Shown piece by piece: positions 1-10,680 of a DNA stretch of 64,000 bases. This DNA is from Romanomermis culicivorax. Taxonomy: Eukaryota > Nematoda > Enoplea > Mermithida > Mermithidae. The notes under the pieces were generated by a model. The model ran no database searches, was not told the origin of the DNA, and was given only the letters and a program-made list of their open reading frames with translations. The DNA lies in the NCBI GenBank assembly GCA_963922205.1, contig CAWUHX010000128.1:310001-374000 (forward strand), read 5' to 3'. Position numbers and translations under genes: made by a program. The number at the start of each line of letters is the position of its first letter. The first letter of the stretch is position 1.

Positions 1-560
1 AGAATAGGATTTCGGTCAAAGATACTATAAGATTTAGAATGTAAATTCTACAAACAATTGTGGTCCGAGATTACAGAATACTACCATTTGATCATGGATT
101 CTTGTTTATTAGTTCTAGCTTGTTAAATTTGAACTCCAGAATCTACAGATCTGATTCGACTCCCCAAAGTAACGATTCCAGATTTTCAACCCCAAGTTCA
201 AAAATTTCAATCGACACATATGTAAATTGTAGTTTCTAAGTGTCGAATTATGGCCTATGATGTGATCTTGAATTCGATGATCCAAGATATAAAATTTTGA
301 TTCTGAACATATGTAGGTCTCTGGATTTTGACTCCATATTCTGCGGTGTATTCTAGAGTCCAGCATTTTGATGTTGGAGTCTAGAATGTCTGTTAGGACT
401 GTATAACAGCGCCTCAGCTCTGATTTTCGATTTCACAACTTGATTTCTAGATTCTAAAATCTTGAATCATGAATTTTCGGAAAAATTCTTTATTCCAGAC
501 CATACTAGGATTTTTGCTCAATATTCAGAATTTTGACCAAAAAATCTAGAACTTGCCTCA
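1..560. repeat. Degenerate TCTAGAAT-rich repeat block
   Basis: This AT-rich stretch is dominated by diverged copies of words such as TTCTAGAATC, TCCAGAAT and GATTCTAG on both strands, spaced irregularly. The same vocabulary returns at about 12.86-13.62 kb. I see no exon here; the open frames lack flanking splice sites and show no recognisable domain. It is probably an old decayed satellite or the remains of a dispersed repeat. Confidence 0.45.
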
Positions 561-1005
561 AAGAATTTGGAATTTTTGGAAGAAATAAACAAAAAGAAAT
601 CTTACGTTTTCAAACATCAAATTACTATTTCTGATGTGAAATAGAAATTTTGAGTCACGCCGCGCAATCAGTAATGTGTTAAAACTTCACAATTTTGATA
701 GAAATGTCGATTCAAAGTAAAAATAAAAATAAAAAAGAACATCAAAGAAAAAATTTAAAAATATTATTAAATATATAGGTATCAAAAAATAAAATTGAAG
801 AAATTGTCGTATTTGCCCATCATTTTCATTACTAGACGTCTTTTTCAAGCACCACAATTAACAAAGGTTAGTTTTTTCTAGTTTAGGCTCTTTCCATTAA
901 AAAAAACTTCACCAACTTCAGGGACAATATGCCATTTGTAAGGCGTAAAACGTAACTATCTTGTTTCTGTAAAAAGGCCGTCGAAAGGACGAGTACTTGA
1001 TCAGA

Positions 1006-1862
1006 TCATCGGATCGAATCAGCCGCACCTAAAAAAATAAAAATAGAAAATTTTCCTTGTGGGAATTTTTTCTTTCCACGAACCTTGCATATCATAGTTT
1101 TCGTCATTGTCCGAATTGAACCATATATGCATGGGGATGTCAGCAAACTGTATATGACGGGCTAGAGAAATATAGAGCTACAGTAAGAATTGACGAGGAA
1201 AGAAAGTACAGTTACAAGTCAAAAAATTTTTTCCAACTTACTGACTGGTATTAATTCTGTCCGATCCTCTTCTTCATCTTCATTCTCGACTGCAAGAGAA
1301 TCAATAGAATTGAAGGTATACAGCAGAAAAGGTACAGTAAGATATTGGAATTCGCATATATTAGGATTCACTTATTTACTATTTTCATCATCGACATAAT
1401 CATCATCACTTTCGTTGTTTTCTTCATTAACTTGGAAAAAAACAATCAACTTACACTAAAAAAGCAATTTGTAATTTTCAGATCAATTTTCCAAAATTAA
1501 CAAGTTTATGCAGTGTAAAATTTTCAATAAACTGTAGATAAAATTTAATTCAGGATCCAAATTTGGAAATTTCCAAAATTTAGTAGACTTACTTTCAAGG
1601 CAACGTTGTTGTGCATTGGGCGATGGAGTGGCGCTGGGACAATGATGCAATGATTTTTTTATGCCTGGAAAAGTACACTGTTAGAAGATGTCATTTCATC
1701 GGGTTACTGCAACTTGACCCATAATTATCAGAAAAATTTTGAAACTCGAGTATCCAGCAGGGCTTACTGTAGAAAATTTACTGAACTTACATCTCTGACG
1801 ATTGTATTTCCGGTTCTTTTGCGATTCGTCATACATTTCTCTAAAATTTTCACCAGCGATTT
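1006..1862 (-). CDS. 3' part of an acidic multi-exon gene, unknown function
   Basis: Five short exons can be chained on the minus strand: 1862-1791, 1664-1593, 1430-1380, 1289-1242 and 1028-1006 (stop). Each intron is GT-AG and every junction is phase 1, so the reading frame closes throughout. The peptide starts with a basic, charged stretch (MYDESQKNRKYNRQR), continues through a Ser/Pro/His/Cys segment (SLHHCPSATPSP), then two strongly acidic exons (SDDDYVDDE and ENEDEEEDRTE), and ends SAADSIR. I do not recognise a family; it reads as a disordered, nuclear-type tail. The 5' part is missing. The nearest upstream exon candidate (1960-1909) does not join in phase, and a retrotransposon begins at 2108, so the gene may be interrupted or the element may sit in an intron. 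Confidence 0.45.
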
Positions 1863-2107
1863 CTGAAAAAATTGAAAAAATCAATCAATTTTCTTTTTCG
1901 AAGCATACCATATTATTATATCTTCATTTTGAATATCATTTTTGATCGTGAAACTTTTTTCTGTCAAATCACAAACAATCAAATCTGTACAACCACCCCA
2001 GCATATAATTTGTGATTTTAAAATTACCTGAAAATAAAAGAATTATAAGAATTGAAAAAAAAACAAAAAAAATTAGAGAGAAAAAAGTGAAAAAAAGATA
2101 CGGAACC

Positions 2108-2697
2108 TGTTGTAGTGTGTTTTCCGCCGATTTTTCATAGTTTTGTCAAAACGCGTCACAGGCCCGCAGGTGGCAAGTGGAGAGAGCAAAGCGAACCACC
2201 AGTGGCCATCTTACTGTAGCACGCGTACCGACGTGCGCTGGTCTCTCTCTATTCACTTATCGTTCAACGTATACTTTGTGTGTTTTTATTTTTCTACTAG
2301 TTGTGTGCCCCGCCGGCCACCACTAGCACATATTAGCAGCCTCCCACCACGCCTTCTCGTCTTTTCTCGCCCGTGCGTGGGAGTCGATTTATTGTTATTA
2401 CTTTTCTTCGCCTCGCCCGTCGCGTTTTTGTCACGTAAGTTTTCGTACTTTTATTGTATAATAATAAATAGGTAGGAAAGCTCCTTCGTCTCTTGGTACT
2501 GAGAAATAAGGGAGACAATTAAAGAAACTAAGCTTTCTTTAATTGTTGGGTTAATCATTGTCGGGGTTTAAGTACCAGCAGTTAGGTTATCGGGTAAACG
2601 TGGGCGTGGGACGCACGTACATTAAGGACGCAACCTCGGAATCCCAATCCTGCTCCCGCGGTATCATCTCCACCCCAACCAAAACAAAGATACAACA
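2108..2697 (+). repeat. 5' LTR (590 bp)
   Basis: Direct repeat of 10681-11272 with TG...CA ends inside a 5-bp inverted terminus (TGTTG/CAACA). It holds an AATAAA at 2463-2468 and, shortly after it, a perfect 12-bp-arm hairpin at 2516-2545. It differs from the 3' LTR at only a handful of positions plus one small inverted segment (2220-2237). Confidence 0.95.
2516..2545 (+). promoter_or_regulatory. Perfect hairpin in the LTR (12-bp arms, 6-base loop)
   Basis: CAATTAAAGAAA (2516-2527) is followed by the loop CTAAGC and the exact reverse complement TTTCTTTAATTG (2534-2545). An identical copy lies in the 3' LTR at 11091-11120. It begins about 50 bases after the LTR's AATAAA, so it would lie at or just beyond the RNA 3' end. 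A role in termination or 3'-end formation is inference. Confidence 0.6.
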
Positions 2698-2698
2698 C

Positions 2699-2716
2699 TG
2701 GTGACTGTTTGGATTG
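2699..2716 (+). other. Candidate tRNA primer-binding site
   Basis: The base after the 5' LTR is followed at 2699 by TGGTGACTGTTTGGATTG, which starts with the TGG expected to pair with a tRNA CCA end. I cannot identify the tRNA from memory. Confidence 0.5.
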
Positions 2717-2834
2717 TACGTCGCCGCTCCCCGCCGTTGCGTTGCATCCGAAAAAACCCAAAGAGTTCAAAATTCGACCCCGCCGTAGCTGTGCCAAAGG
2801 GTATAAAAGAGGTTATTATACCTTGCGAAAAAAG

Positions 2835-4973
2835 ATGCCAACGGTAAGCCACACACCGCCAGACTTCACTCGATTTCCGTCGCCCTCCAGTTCTCCGAAC
2901 GCCGCCACAGCCGCACGCCGCGCCTTAAGTTTTGATCAGATGATGTTGCCGCGACCGTCAAATATTACGCAATCGACAGCGGTACCCATGGTAAGCCTCC
3001 CCCCCCATAATCTGCCCTTGTCTAATTTCAGCACTCCCGCGCTGGACGGGACGGCACAACCGCAAGCACCGCTCATTCCCGCAACCGCGGCGACGACTAG
3101 TTCTCAACCCCCGCAGTCGTTAAATCAAACCCTCCTTACCGCGGCCGAAAATCGCCTTAACGCGCCGCCCACACCGCAAATACCGCCGCCAAACGTGCCA
3201 ACTCGAAGTAATAATGACCAAATCGTCACTAGAACCGACTCTTCCGAATCCTTTGTCAATATTGAACCACCGCAAGCCCCAGCCGCCACCCGCGCCTCAG
3301 TAAACGATCACTGCAGCAGTATAGCCATTGCAAACGCCAACGAAGTCCAAAATTTTCGAATCGAAGCACGTGACGCGCTGGAACAACTCAACACCGCCGC
3401 CGCGCGTATAACCAACAATGTCCCTACGGTACAAACCATCGATCAAATTATCGGCGCCATCTCCGATCAATTCCAAGCCCAGCAATTACGCGTCCAACGC
3501 GAAATTCAAGAACAAACAAAAGCTACTAACACGCGTTTCGCCGCACTCGCTGAGCAAATGCAACAATTGATTTCCACAACCACCGCTGCAACGCACGCGC
3601 GTAATCCGCCTACACCAAGACCGCCGCCGGTGTCCTCACCGTTTCACGGCGAGGAAACAAGAGATATTTATATCCCAAACGAAACTCTCCGTGAAACTGA
3701 ACCGGCTCCAGTCTTTGGCAGGCTACCAAACCAAGTCAAACCCAAAGCACCATCGACGGACACCTTATATAATAACAAATTCGCCCGCACTACGCGCGCC
3801 GACGAGGATTTACACCGTTCCGCGCTTCAAAGACGCCCACTGTCCGCGGCAAACCAGTTCGGCTTCTCAGATTACCCACCCGAGGATTATTATGAACACC
3901 CGCATCCTCAGTACGACATGCCGCGCACGTCTCACCATGAGGAAGATAGCCGCATCAAAACAATCGTCGACAATATGCACCCGCTGATAATCGACGCCGC
4001 TGCAACAAATAAACGCCTGTTACGCTTCTTCATCCGACTGGAAAATGAGTTCGGTTACGATGCCTCCAATCACGTAAAGATGAGTGCCCTTCGCCGACTT
4101 ACCCGCGATACGCCGAGCGATATGATCCAAGATATGACGCGGTACGAAGACGCCAAACACTTACTCATGTTCCAATTGGCACCCGATTGCAACCCGATGA
4201 CTCTTAAACGCGAACTTGCGTCAATTACCCCTGAAGCTGGAGAAGAACCCGCCGCGTTCCTGAGTAAGGTAATGACTTATGTACAACTATTGTATCAGCA
4301 TGAAGATCAAACTTTCCGGCACAAACAAGTAATTGACACCTTTTTGACCAAAATGCCTGTTTTTAATCAACTCACAATTGGCGAACAAGCAAAGGGCTTC
4401 ACAAATGTTCAACAATTGGCCGACACCGTAGCCAAAGCCCGTAGTGTCCTCAATGCAACTAAAGCCGAAATCGGAACCGCGGAAAGACCCATTCTTGTAA
4501 ATCAAGCCGATCAAGATGCACCACCACCGAAGTCGCCGCAACCGTTTGACCGCCGTTTCGAATGCCGCCGCAGCATGGACCGCCCTCAAAACCGCTACCG
4601 CGAGCGCTCTCCCTCAATGGACCGTAGGATGCAAACTTCGGCGCCGCAACCCACTAAATTCGTCTCTTTTCAACCACAAGCGATTGAGCCACCGCCGCCG
4701 CAACCACCGCGCACGGAGATGCTTTTGGAACAATTAATTCAACGATACGACCGCGACTATGAAGAACGAAAATCTCGACAACGCCCTGAAGAAACGATTT
4801 CCAACAATAGGCAACAAAGCCCGCGCCACCCATCTCAAAGCAGAGAGCCGTACGCAAATCGCTTTGACCGATCCGCCAGCAGAGACCGCGCACGCACGAC
4901 GCAACTTACAGGTCTTTGGTGGGATGCCCACAAATCCCGCACCCACAACACCGAAGACTGCGTCTGGCTCTAA
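2835..4973 (+). CDS. gag: gag polyprotein of the Ty3/gypsy element
   Basis: A 712-residue frame from the first ATG. The frame is open further upstream to 2709 but without an ATG. The N-terminal third is Pro/Ala/Thr/Gln-rich and disordered, with a possible helical stretch ([19 protein letters not shown]). A globular capsid-like region follows (roughly from [20 protein letters not shown] to [13 protein letters not shown]), then an Arg-rich segment ([20 protein letters not shown]). No canonical CCHC knuckle is present; the C-terminal [18 protein letters not shown] looks like a decayed or variant knuckle with only His and Cys remaining. Gag would form the cytoplasmic particle and bind element RNA. 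It ends at TAA 4971-4973, with the protease frame continuing in phase after it. Confidence 0.85.
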   Translation: MPTVSHTPPDFTRFPSPSSSPNAATAARRALSFDQMMLPRPSNITQSTAVPMVSLPPHNLPLSNFSTPALDGTAQPQAPLIPATAATTSSQPPQSLNQTLLTAAENRLNAPPTPQIPPPNVPTRSNNDQIVTRTDSSESFVNIEPPQAPAATRASVNDHCSSIAIANANEVQNFRIEARDALEQLNTAAARITNNVPTVQTIDQIIGAISDQFQAQQLRVQREIQEQTKATNTRFAALAEQMQQLISTTTAATHARNPPTPRPPPVSSPFHGEETRDIYIPNETLRETEPAPVFGRLPNQVKPKAPSTDTLYNNKFARTTRADEDLHRSALQRRPLSAANQFGFSDYPPEDYYEHPHPQYDMPRTSHHEEDSRIKTIVDNMHPLIIDAAATNKRLLRFFIRLENEFGYDASNHVKMSALRRLTRDTPSDMIQDMTRYEDAKHLLMFQLAPDCNPMTLKRELASITPEAGEEPAAFLSKVMTYVQLLYQHEDQTFRHKQVIDTFLTKMPVFNQLTIGEQAKGFTNVQQLADTVAKARSVLNATKAEIGTAERPILVNQADQDAPPPKSPQPFDRRFECRRSMDRPQNRYRERSPSMDRRMQTSAPQPTKFVSFQPQAIEPPPPQPPRTEMLLEQLIQRYDRDYEERKSRQRPEETISNNRQQSPRHPSQSREPYANRFDRSASRDRARTTQLTGLWWDAHKSRTHNTEDCVWL

Positions 4974-6032
4974 CGGCAGAACGCTCAACAGTCAACCGGA
5001 CTTGAACCAACCCGCCCAAATTACACCACCCAACCACGGCAAGTTGATTTTCGAAACAATTCAAAGGATGTCCGTGGGCAACGCGATTGGCGACCCCGCC
5101 GCGGAGGACCGCCCCAACGAGGCGCGAACTACATCCGCGGCGCGCGAAACCATTTCTATGAAGGTAACCCTATACAACGCCCAAATGATTTTGTTCAGAA
5201 TACCTACGCTGTCTACCCGAACCATCAATTTCCGGCGCCGTGGGAACAACATATCCACTACAATGGGGTACCGGCTCCATACGTCACAACGCCGACGGAT
5301 TCATCGCGCGCTAGTTCGCAATCTTCAGAATTGCAAATTACCCTACCCGCCCTTCCGGCACCAAATACCGCGCCAATACCCGCACTCGAAACACGCGTTA
5401 ACAATCAATCAACGTCAACGGCCAATATGGTTGTTCCATCCAAAGAAATCGCTTCCGCCGCGCCCATTGTTAGCCCCGGCATTGTCCGTTGGAACGCAAC
5501 GGGCCGCGCTTTTCAAGATCCCTGTCACATCCGCTCCTCTGTTTGTCAAATTGATAACCTCACGCCATCTTCCAAATCGTTTGTTCGCAAGTACGCTTCT
5601 ACGAGAGCCTTTCAAATCCCAATCAAAATTGGAGCCGTCAAAGCACACGCCCTCATCGACACAGGTGCCCAGTGTTCCGTCCTCTCATCAGGATTAGTCA
5701 AACGTGCTTTCGACAAACAATCGCTTCAACTCCCGATTTGTGGAAAAATCAAAGTAGCCGATGGCGCCGTAGTCAACGCTCACGGCCCGGTAGTCGTTAC
5801 GATGGAATCCGCGTTCGGAGAGCACATGATCAAATGTGTAATCCTTGACGACGACGGAAACGATCAATTCATCGTTGGAACCGACTTCCTCGCGCATCCC
5901 GATATCCACACCATTTTAAATTTCAAAGACAATTACATCGAAATTCAAGACGTTAAACTGCCGCTCAAGGTAATCGCCTCGGTCCGCCCGCAAACGGAAC
6001 TGTTTCTAAACGCTGCTAACATAACGTCTTAG
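4974..6032 (+). CDS. pro: Aspartic protease region of the Ty3/gypsy pol
   Basis: The frame directly after the gag TAA, in the same phase, stays open to TAG 6030-6032. Its first part is Arg/Pro/Gln-rich linker. The retropepsin core begins around 5590 ([20 protein letters not shown]), with the catalytic D-T-G-A followed by QCSVLS, and a downstream hydrophobic strand plus a TDFL segment ([13 protein letters not shown]). This enzyme would cleave Gag-Pol. It has no convincing ATG of its own, so it would depend on readthrough of the TAA, or the TAA is a mutation. Its end overlaps the RT frame by 13 bases, in a -1 relation. Confidence 0.85.
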   Translation, partial: RQNAQQSTGLEPTRPNYTTQPRQVDFRNNSKDVRGQRDWRPRRGGPPQRGANYIRGARNHFYEGNPIQRPNDFVQNTYAVYPNHQFPAPWEQHIHYNGVPAPYVTTPTDSSRASSQSSELQITLPALPAPNTAPIPALETRVNNQSTSTANMVVPSKEIASAAPIVSPGIVRWNATGRAFQDPCHIRSSVCQIDNLTPSSKSFVRKYASTRAFQIPIKIGAVKAHALIDTGAQCSVLSSGLVKRAFDKQSLQLPICGKIKVADGAVVNAHGPVVVTMESAFGEHMIKCVILDDDGNDQFIVGTDFLAHPDIHTILNFKDNYIEIQDVKLPLKVIASVRPQTELFLNAANITS

Positions 6033-7423
6033 AAGAAATACCAGAGGACGAACGAGTAAGTTGTTATGATGATAAATCGGATATTTTTAGCCAACCGGAA
6101 GAAATCGAAGTTGAACAACCGATACGGCAGACTCAACCTAATCCACACCAACCGCCCCCTCGGCGGCTGGAGGTTACCGAGCTCGCCGAACCGATTTTTC
6201 TCGTTGCCCAAGCTTCCGTTTCGATTTCACCGCACTGCCAACAATGGGTCAAAAGTAGCGTTTTTCCCACAACATCGGCGACAGTGCCCGACGTGATCGT
6301 ACAACCACTCGCCACAGATAACGTTGCCCCAGAACTTCCAGTCGAAACCGCAGTGGTCAACATCACCAACGTTCATTGCCCGCTCCTCTTCATCAACAAT
6401 ACGCCAAACAGTATCAAACTCCGACCAAATCAGCTCATCGCGATGGCAAAGCACACGCTGGAGTATTCCGAAGCCCACGCCGATTGTCAGATAGCAACCG
6501 CTGCCGCCGACCGTGACTTAACCGACCACGAGCCGGCCGCACTAGACAAATCATTTCCCGGCCACACCGCACACCAAAAGCTGGAATACGCCCTCAACAA
6601 AATTACCGAAAAGACCTACGTTTCTACCGCGCAAAAAGCAAGAGCCCTCAAGATGCTCCGACAGCACCGCGATGTTTTCAGCCTCCCCGGAGACAAACCA
6701 ACTACCACTAGCGAGTTGACCATCAGCATCGACACCAGTACCGCAAAGCCCGTATCCTGCCATTACTACCGCGCTGCGATGGAGCAGAGACCAATTGTAC
6801 GCCGTCATATTCAAGAAATGCTCGACAATGATTTTATCGAACCATCCCGCTCACCTTGGGCCGCACCGCTATTTTTGGTAAAGAAAAAAGATGGCTCTTG
6901 GAGACCCGTTAACTACCGCGGAATAAACGACGTTACGCCGAGCGACAAATTCCCGATCCCGCGCATCGACGATTACTTGGACGCAATGGGACACGCGAAA
7001 TTCTTCACTACGCTCGACCTCAAAGCAGGGTATTGGCAAGTACCCCTCGATGCCGAGTCCCGCGATAAAACAACCTTCATCTGCCAAGAAGGTTTGTTTC
7101 GTTTCAAAGTTTTGCCGTTCGGTTTGAAGAACGCGCCCGCCGAATTCCAACGCTTAATGGAAAGAATCCTTCGCCCGTACATTTGGAAGATCTGCCTCGT
7201 TTACATCGACGATATCATCATTTTCTCAAATTCGTTCGAAGAACATTTGGAACATTTACAAATTATTTTCAACGCCCTCCGCGCAGCTAATCTCACGCTT
7301 CGGCCCGACAAATGCGAATTCCTGCCGCCGCAAGTCAAATTTTTGGGACATCTACTCAGCGCCCGCGGACTCGCCGCCGATTCGGAGAAAAGCAATCGCC
7401 GAATACGAATTTCCGAAGACTAA
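6020..7423 (+). CDS. pol: Reverse transcriptase region of the Ty3/gypsy pol
   Basis: Open in the -1 frame relative to protease from 6020 (after a TAA at 6017) to 7423. The palm motifs are clear: [53 protein letters not shown] and the catalytic YIDDIIIFS. The family signature YxDD is intact. The N-terminal part (about 6020-6500) is an acidic and Pro-rich spacer without a recognised domain. The frame ends early in the connection region, and the RNase H part continues in another frame from about 7383, so there is an indel between about 7383 and 7420. It would copy element RNA into cDNA inside the particle. Confidence 0.9.
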   Translation, partial: HNVLEEIPEDERVSCYDDKSDIFSQPEEIEVEQPIRQTQPNPHQPPPRRLEVTELAEPIFLVAQASVSISPHCQQWVKSSVFPTTSATVPDVIVQPLATDNVAPELPVETAVVNITNVHCPLLFINNTPNSIKLRPNQLIAMAKHTLEYSEAHADCQIATAAADRDLTDHEPAALDKSFPGHTAHQKLEYALNKITEKTYVSTAQKARALKMLRQHRDVFSLPGDKPTTTSELTISIDTSTAKPVSCHYYRAAMEQRPIVRRHIQEMLDNDFIEPSRSPWAAPLFLVKKKDGSWRPVNYRGINDVTPSDKFPIPRIDDYLDAMGHAKFFTTLDLKAGYWQVPLDAESRDKTTFICQEGLFRFKVLPFGLKNAPAEFQRLMERILRPYIWKICLVYIDDIIIFSNSFEEHLEHLQIIFNALRAANLTLRPDKCEFLPPQVKFLGHLLSARGLAADSEKSNRRIRISED

Positions 7424-7931
7424 AAAAAGTATGCAGAGTTTTTTAGGTCTAGTTCAATGGTGCAAGCGATTCATCCCGAATTTGGTGACCTTGTCCAGTC
7501 CTTTGTACGGACTCTTATGCAAAGGCGCCCAATACTTCGCCCCGGATGAACACCACGCCGCATTCAAAGGCATCAAGACAGCCCTTACGTCTTCGCCCTT
7601 TCTCCGCTACCCGGTTTACGATGGCAAAGCTCAATTGGTTATTCAAACCGACGCTAGTACGACGGCCATCGGAGCAATTCTGTATCAAGAAAACGAAAAT
7701 GATCAATGGGTCATCGCCTACAATAGTCGCGTACTCACTGATGCCGAAACCCGCTACAGTACAACTGAGCGTGAATGCCTCGCCATTGTCTACGGCTTCC
7801 GGATGTACCACCACTATGTGTACGGCCAGAAAGTTATCGTCCGCACCGACCACAAGCCGCTCGAATGGCTCAAAGACGAGAAACATCGCAATTCACGACT
7901 CCAACGCTTCGCAATCAGCCTCCAAGACTAG
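7383..7931 (+). CDS. pol: RT connection and RNase H region of the Ty3/gypsy pol
   Basis: The frame carries the connection motif [15 protein letters not shown] and an RNase H fold with acidic residues in [36 protein letters not shown] and [10 protein letters not shown]. It is interrupted by TAG at 7929-7931. The same frame then resumes immediately ([17 protein letters not shown]) and runs into integrase, so this looks like a single nonsense mutation rather than a gene end. The domain would degrade the RNA strand of the hybrid. Confidence 0.85.
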   Translation, partial: RRKAIAEYEFPKTKKSMQSFLGLVQWCKRFIPNLVTLSSPLYGLLCKGAQYFAPDEHHAAFKGIKTALTSSPFLRYPVYDGKAQLVIQTDASTTAIGAILYQENENDQWVIAYNSRVLTDAETRYSTTERECLAIVYGFRMYHHYVYGQKVIVRTDHKPLEWLKDEKHRNSRLQRFAISLQD

Positions 7932-9452
7932 GACTACAAAGTAGAATACGTTAAAGGTAAAGATAACGCTTGCGCCGATTTTCTGTCTAGGAAAGACGAC
8001 CGCGACAAATCTCCAATCCAGAACGCCAAAAACTTGACCACCACGATTTTCCGTAAGAATTTTCACCCTGCTGGTGCAACTACGGAAACCGACTTAACGG
8101 TACCGGAAGTACGCCCAGCAGTGGCTTCACTACCCAGGGAAGTCGACGCCGAAATCAACGCCATCACCCGTGCAATGACAAGAAAGACCATCAGTTCACC
8201 CACACTCTCTAATTCAATGCCTAAAGATGCCGACCACGGACCACCCCCGGCTGAGGTCATTACGATCCCCGCTCACAAAGAAGTTTTGAAAGCTCAAGCC
8301 GCGGACCCGGCCATAACAAAAATCATCGCCTCCCTCAAAACAGATAACGCCGCCAAACACCCACCGATTTTCTTTCTCAAGGATCAAATTTTATACCGTC
8401 AACTTAAAGAGGTCAAGCAATTAGTCGTACCCGCCTCCATGGTCGACCAAACTCTTCACCAATTCCACGGCGCAAAAATTTTGAACCATCAAGGGACAAA
8501 TCGTACGCTAGCAGCCATTAAAGCTCACTTTTGGTGGCCCCGCATGGAAGAAAACGTTCGAGATTGGATCAAAACCTGCAAAATTTGCCAACTAACAACG
8601 CCGCGCACGTCACCGCCTCCGCCATTGTTGCCAATTCAACCCAAACACCCATTCGAAATCGTGGCAACCGACATCGTCAACATTTCGCCAGTAGGTGAGA
8701 AACGCCCCTACGTTATTGTTTTTCAGGATTACTTCACAAAATTCGTGTCCGCGCATCCGATACCAGATCAAAAAGCCTCAACAATATTGGAATGTTTTAT
8801 TAACAACGTCGTCCTCACGCACGGCAGCCCACTTGTACTCCTTTCCGATCAAGGTGGATGCTTTACGTCAAAACTCATGCAAGATATCTGCGAACTTCTC
8901 AAAATTAGAAAAGTTAAAACAACAGCGTACCACCCCCAGTGCAACGGAATGGTCGAACGTTTCAACCAAACATTGATCGCCCAGCTCAAAAAGTATACCG
9001 CCGACGATCCAGACAACTGGGAGCGCTACCTGCCCTACGCCCTGTTCGCTTACAACGCCACGCCGCATACAGCCACACGCCATTCGCCATTCAGATTATT
9101 ACGAGGATATGAGCCGCGCATCACCTTCGACTACGACTGCGCCCGCCGCCTCACCTTGCCGTTGAATTACGACGCTTATCAACATATTCTAACGCAAGCC
9201 CAACTCAAGATGCACGAAAAGATTAAAGCTAACCTCGATGCCGCAGCCGCCGCCAGCAAGGAATATTTTGACCGCAAAGCTCGAAAATGCGACTTCGTCG
9301 TCAACGACTTAGTTCTTTTGACCAACACGCACAAAGCCAACAAAATTCAACCCCACTTCATCGGGCCTTTCCTCATCACGGACGCCTCTCGCGCAGCCGA
9401 AAACGTTGTCACCATCGACTCATTCGACGCGCCCGGCCGCCCGTCTCCATAA
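7932..9452 (+). CDS. pol: Integrase region of the Ty3/gypsy pol
   Basis: In phase after the TAG at 7929. An HHCC zinc-binding N-terminus is visible (His in [12 protein letters not shown], paired Cys in CKICQ), followed by an rve catalytic core with D in VATDIVNI, D in [12 protein letters not shown] and E in [12 protein letters not shown]. The C-terminal part contains a GPF-type motif ([15 protein letters not shown]). No chromodomain is visible. The enzyme would insert the cDNA; the 4-bp flanking duplication fits gypsy integrases. It ends at 9452. Confidence 0.9.
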   Translation, partial: DYKVEYVKGKDNACADFLSRKDDRDKSPIQNAKNLTTTIFRKNFHPAGATTETDLTVPEVRPAVASLPREVDAEINAITRAMTRKTISSPTLSNSMPKDADHGPPPAEVITIPAHKEVLKAQAADPAITKIIASLKTDNAAKHPPIFFLKDQILYRQLKEVKQLVVPASMVDQTLHQFHGAKILNHQGTNRTLAAIKAHFWWPRMEENVRDWIKTCKICQLTTPRTSPPPPLLPIQPKHPFEIVATDIVNISPVGEKRPYVIVFQDYFTKFVSAHPIPDQKASTILECFINNVVLTHGSPLVLLSDQGGCFTSKLMQDICELLKIRKVKTTAYHPQCNGMVERFNQTLIAQLKKYTADDPDNWERYLPYALFAYNATPHTATRHSPFRLLRGYEPRITFDYDCARRLTLPLNYDAYQHILTQAQLKMHEKIKANLDAAAAASKEYFDRKARKCDFVVNDLVLLTNTHKANKIQPHFIGPFLITDASRAAENVVTIDSFDAPGRPSP

Positions 9453-9553
9453 CACGTCTAAAACCGTTTGTCCCACGACCGGCAAAGGATGCATTTGAAA
9501 ACGAAGAAGGTGGACCCCGCACGCCCCACACTTCTCGCCGGCAATAGTTCGCT

Positions 9554-10270
9554 TTGAAATTTTTCTCTTGTGATACGGCGCTCATCACGCCGCGTTGTAA
9601 ATCATCTTTATGTTTGTTTAATTTAGATCATGGCGACCTCGTTAACGAGCAAAGGATGCACGGCAGTTTCAACACATTTCCATTCAACCCGCCTTTTACC
9701 AGTATTCACACCGCCCACTTGACCCTTTTCCTATATGAAGCCCGCGGCCTGGATAACCCTTCGTGCCTGCTCCAAGCCTACAACACCGCTGTCGGACTCA
9801 TCGACAGCTGAATGGCTTACCTGAGCTACGCACCGTTTCCACAGCCGCCCGAAATCGCCGACATCCGAAGAATTTATTTGCAATATCACAGCGAGACGGA
9901 TCGCCCCGCGCCCCTGCTGCGTCGGCACGACTTTTCTGCCTGGTGGAATCTTTTGCCACCATGACCGTTGCCGCCAACAGGGACACCGTCCGACAGACCG
10001 TCGCTAATTGCCACTCAGTTACCAGCACCAGGCGTGAACCCGCTCTCGCCGCTTCAACTTCAAACGTCAACCTCATCGTCGCGCCGCCGGGATACCTCCG
10101 ACTATGGTCGATCCCGCTATTCCCCTAACGTTTGTTTTGATGGCCACGACGACCCGTACGATCCCCATGGCTACCACAACGATCGTTACCAACGAAACGA
10201 ACGCGACCGCCGCGATCCCCCACGAAACCACCGCTCCGCATCCGATACTCGTTACCGCCGCCGCCATTGA
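9554..10270 (+). CDS. Post-integrase frame with two TGA stops, unknown product
   Basis: One reading frame is almost open from 9554 to 10270, broken only by TGA at 9809-9811 and again at 9962-9964. The pieces are 85 codons, a middle piece that restarts at an ATG directly after the first TGA ([20 protein letters not shown]), and a Pro/Ser then Arg/Asp/Tyr-rich tail ([19 protein letters not shown]). There are no membrane segments or signal peptide, so nothing suggests an envelope gene. The basic tail could bind nucleic acid. It may be an accessory ORF in decay, or noncoding sequence with the same GC-rich bias as the rest of the element. Confidence 0.3.
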
Positions 10271-10667
10271 ACAAGAGCTTTTTGTACAGTAACATTGTTT
10301 TTTCTTCGTTTTTGTGTTTCTTAACCTCATTTTGATCCGGTTGTTTTATTTCTAATCTCGTTTTGCTTTATACTTTTGTACTAGTTTCCAGCGCACGTGC
10401 AGCCGATGCTGCAAGCACACAGTAAGTTGACCGCCGGTGGCCCGCTACACGCCCCCACTTGCCCCGTTTAGTTCGTACACTTTGCCGCTGGACGCACTAT
10501 TGTCGCCGCCCCAAAAATCGGCTCAAACTACCCCAACAACTCCGCCGGCCCCGCTGTGTGACGCCGAAGAATTCTTCGGCAACCCCGGCGACAGCCTGTA
10601 GTGGCGGAGCCCTTCCCCTTGCATGTTTTTCGGTATTTCTTGACGATCGCTTAAGGCGATCTACTGC

Positions 10668-10680
10668 AAGGGGGGAGGGG
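10668..10680 (+). other. Polypurine tract
   Basis: A run of only purines (AAGGGGGGAGGGG) directly abuts the first base of the 3' LTR, the expected place and composition for the plus-strand primer. Confidence 0.85.

Noticed and set aside
4759..5697. 312-codon frame overlapping gag and protease
   Set aside because: Arg/Pro-rich off-frame translation of the GC-biased gag-pro sequence; it shows no motif, while the other frame holds gag and the D-T-G protease.
9554..10290. Envelope gene of an infectious retrovirus-like element
   Set aside because: The region has no signal peptide, transmembrane segment or cysteine pattern; it is polar and arginine-rich.
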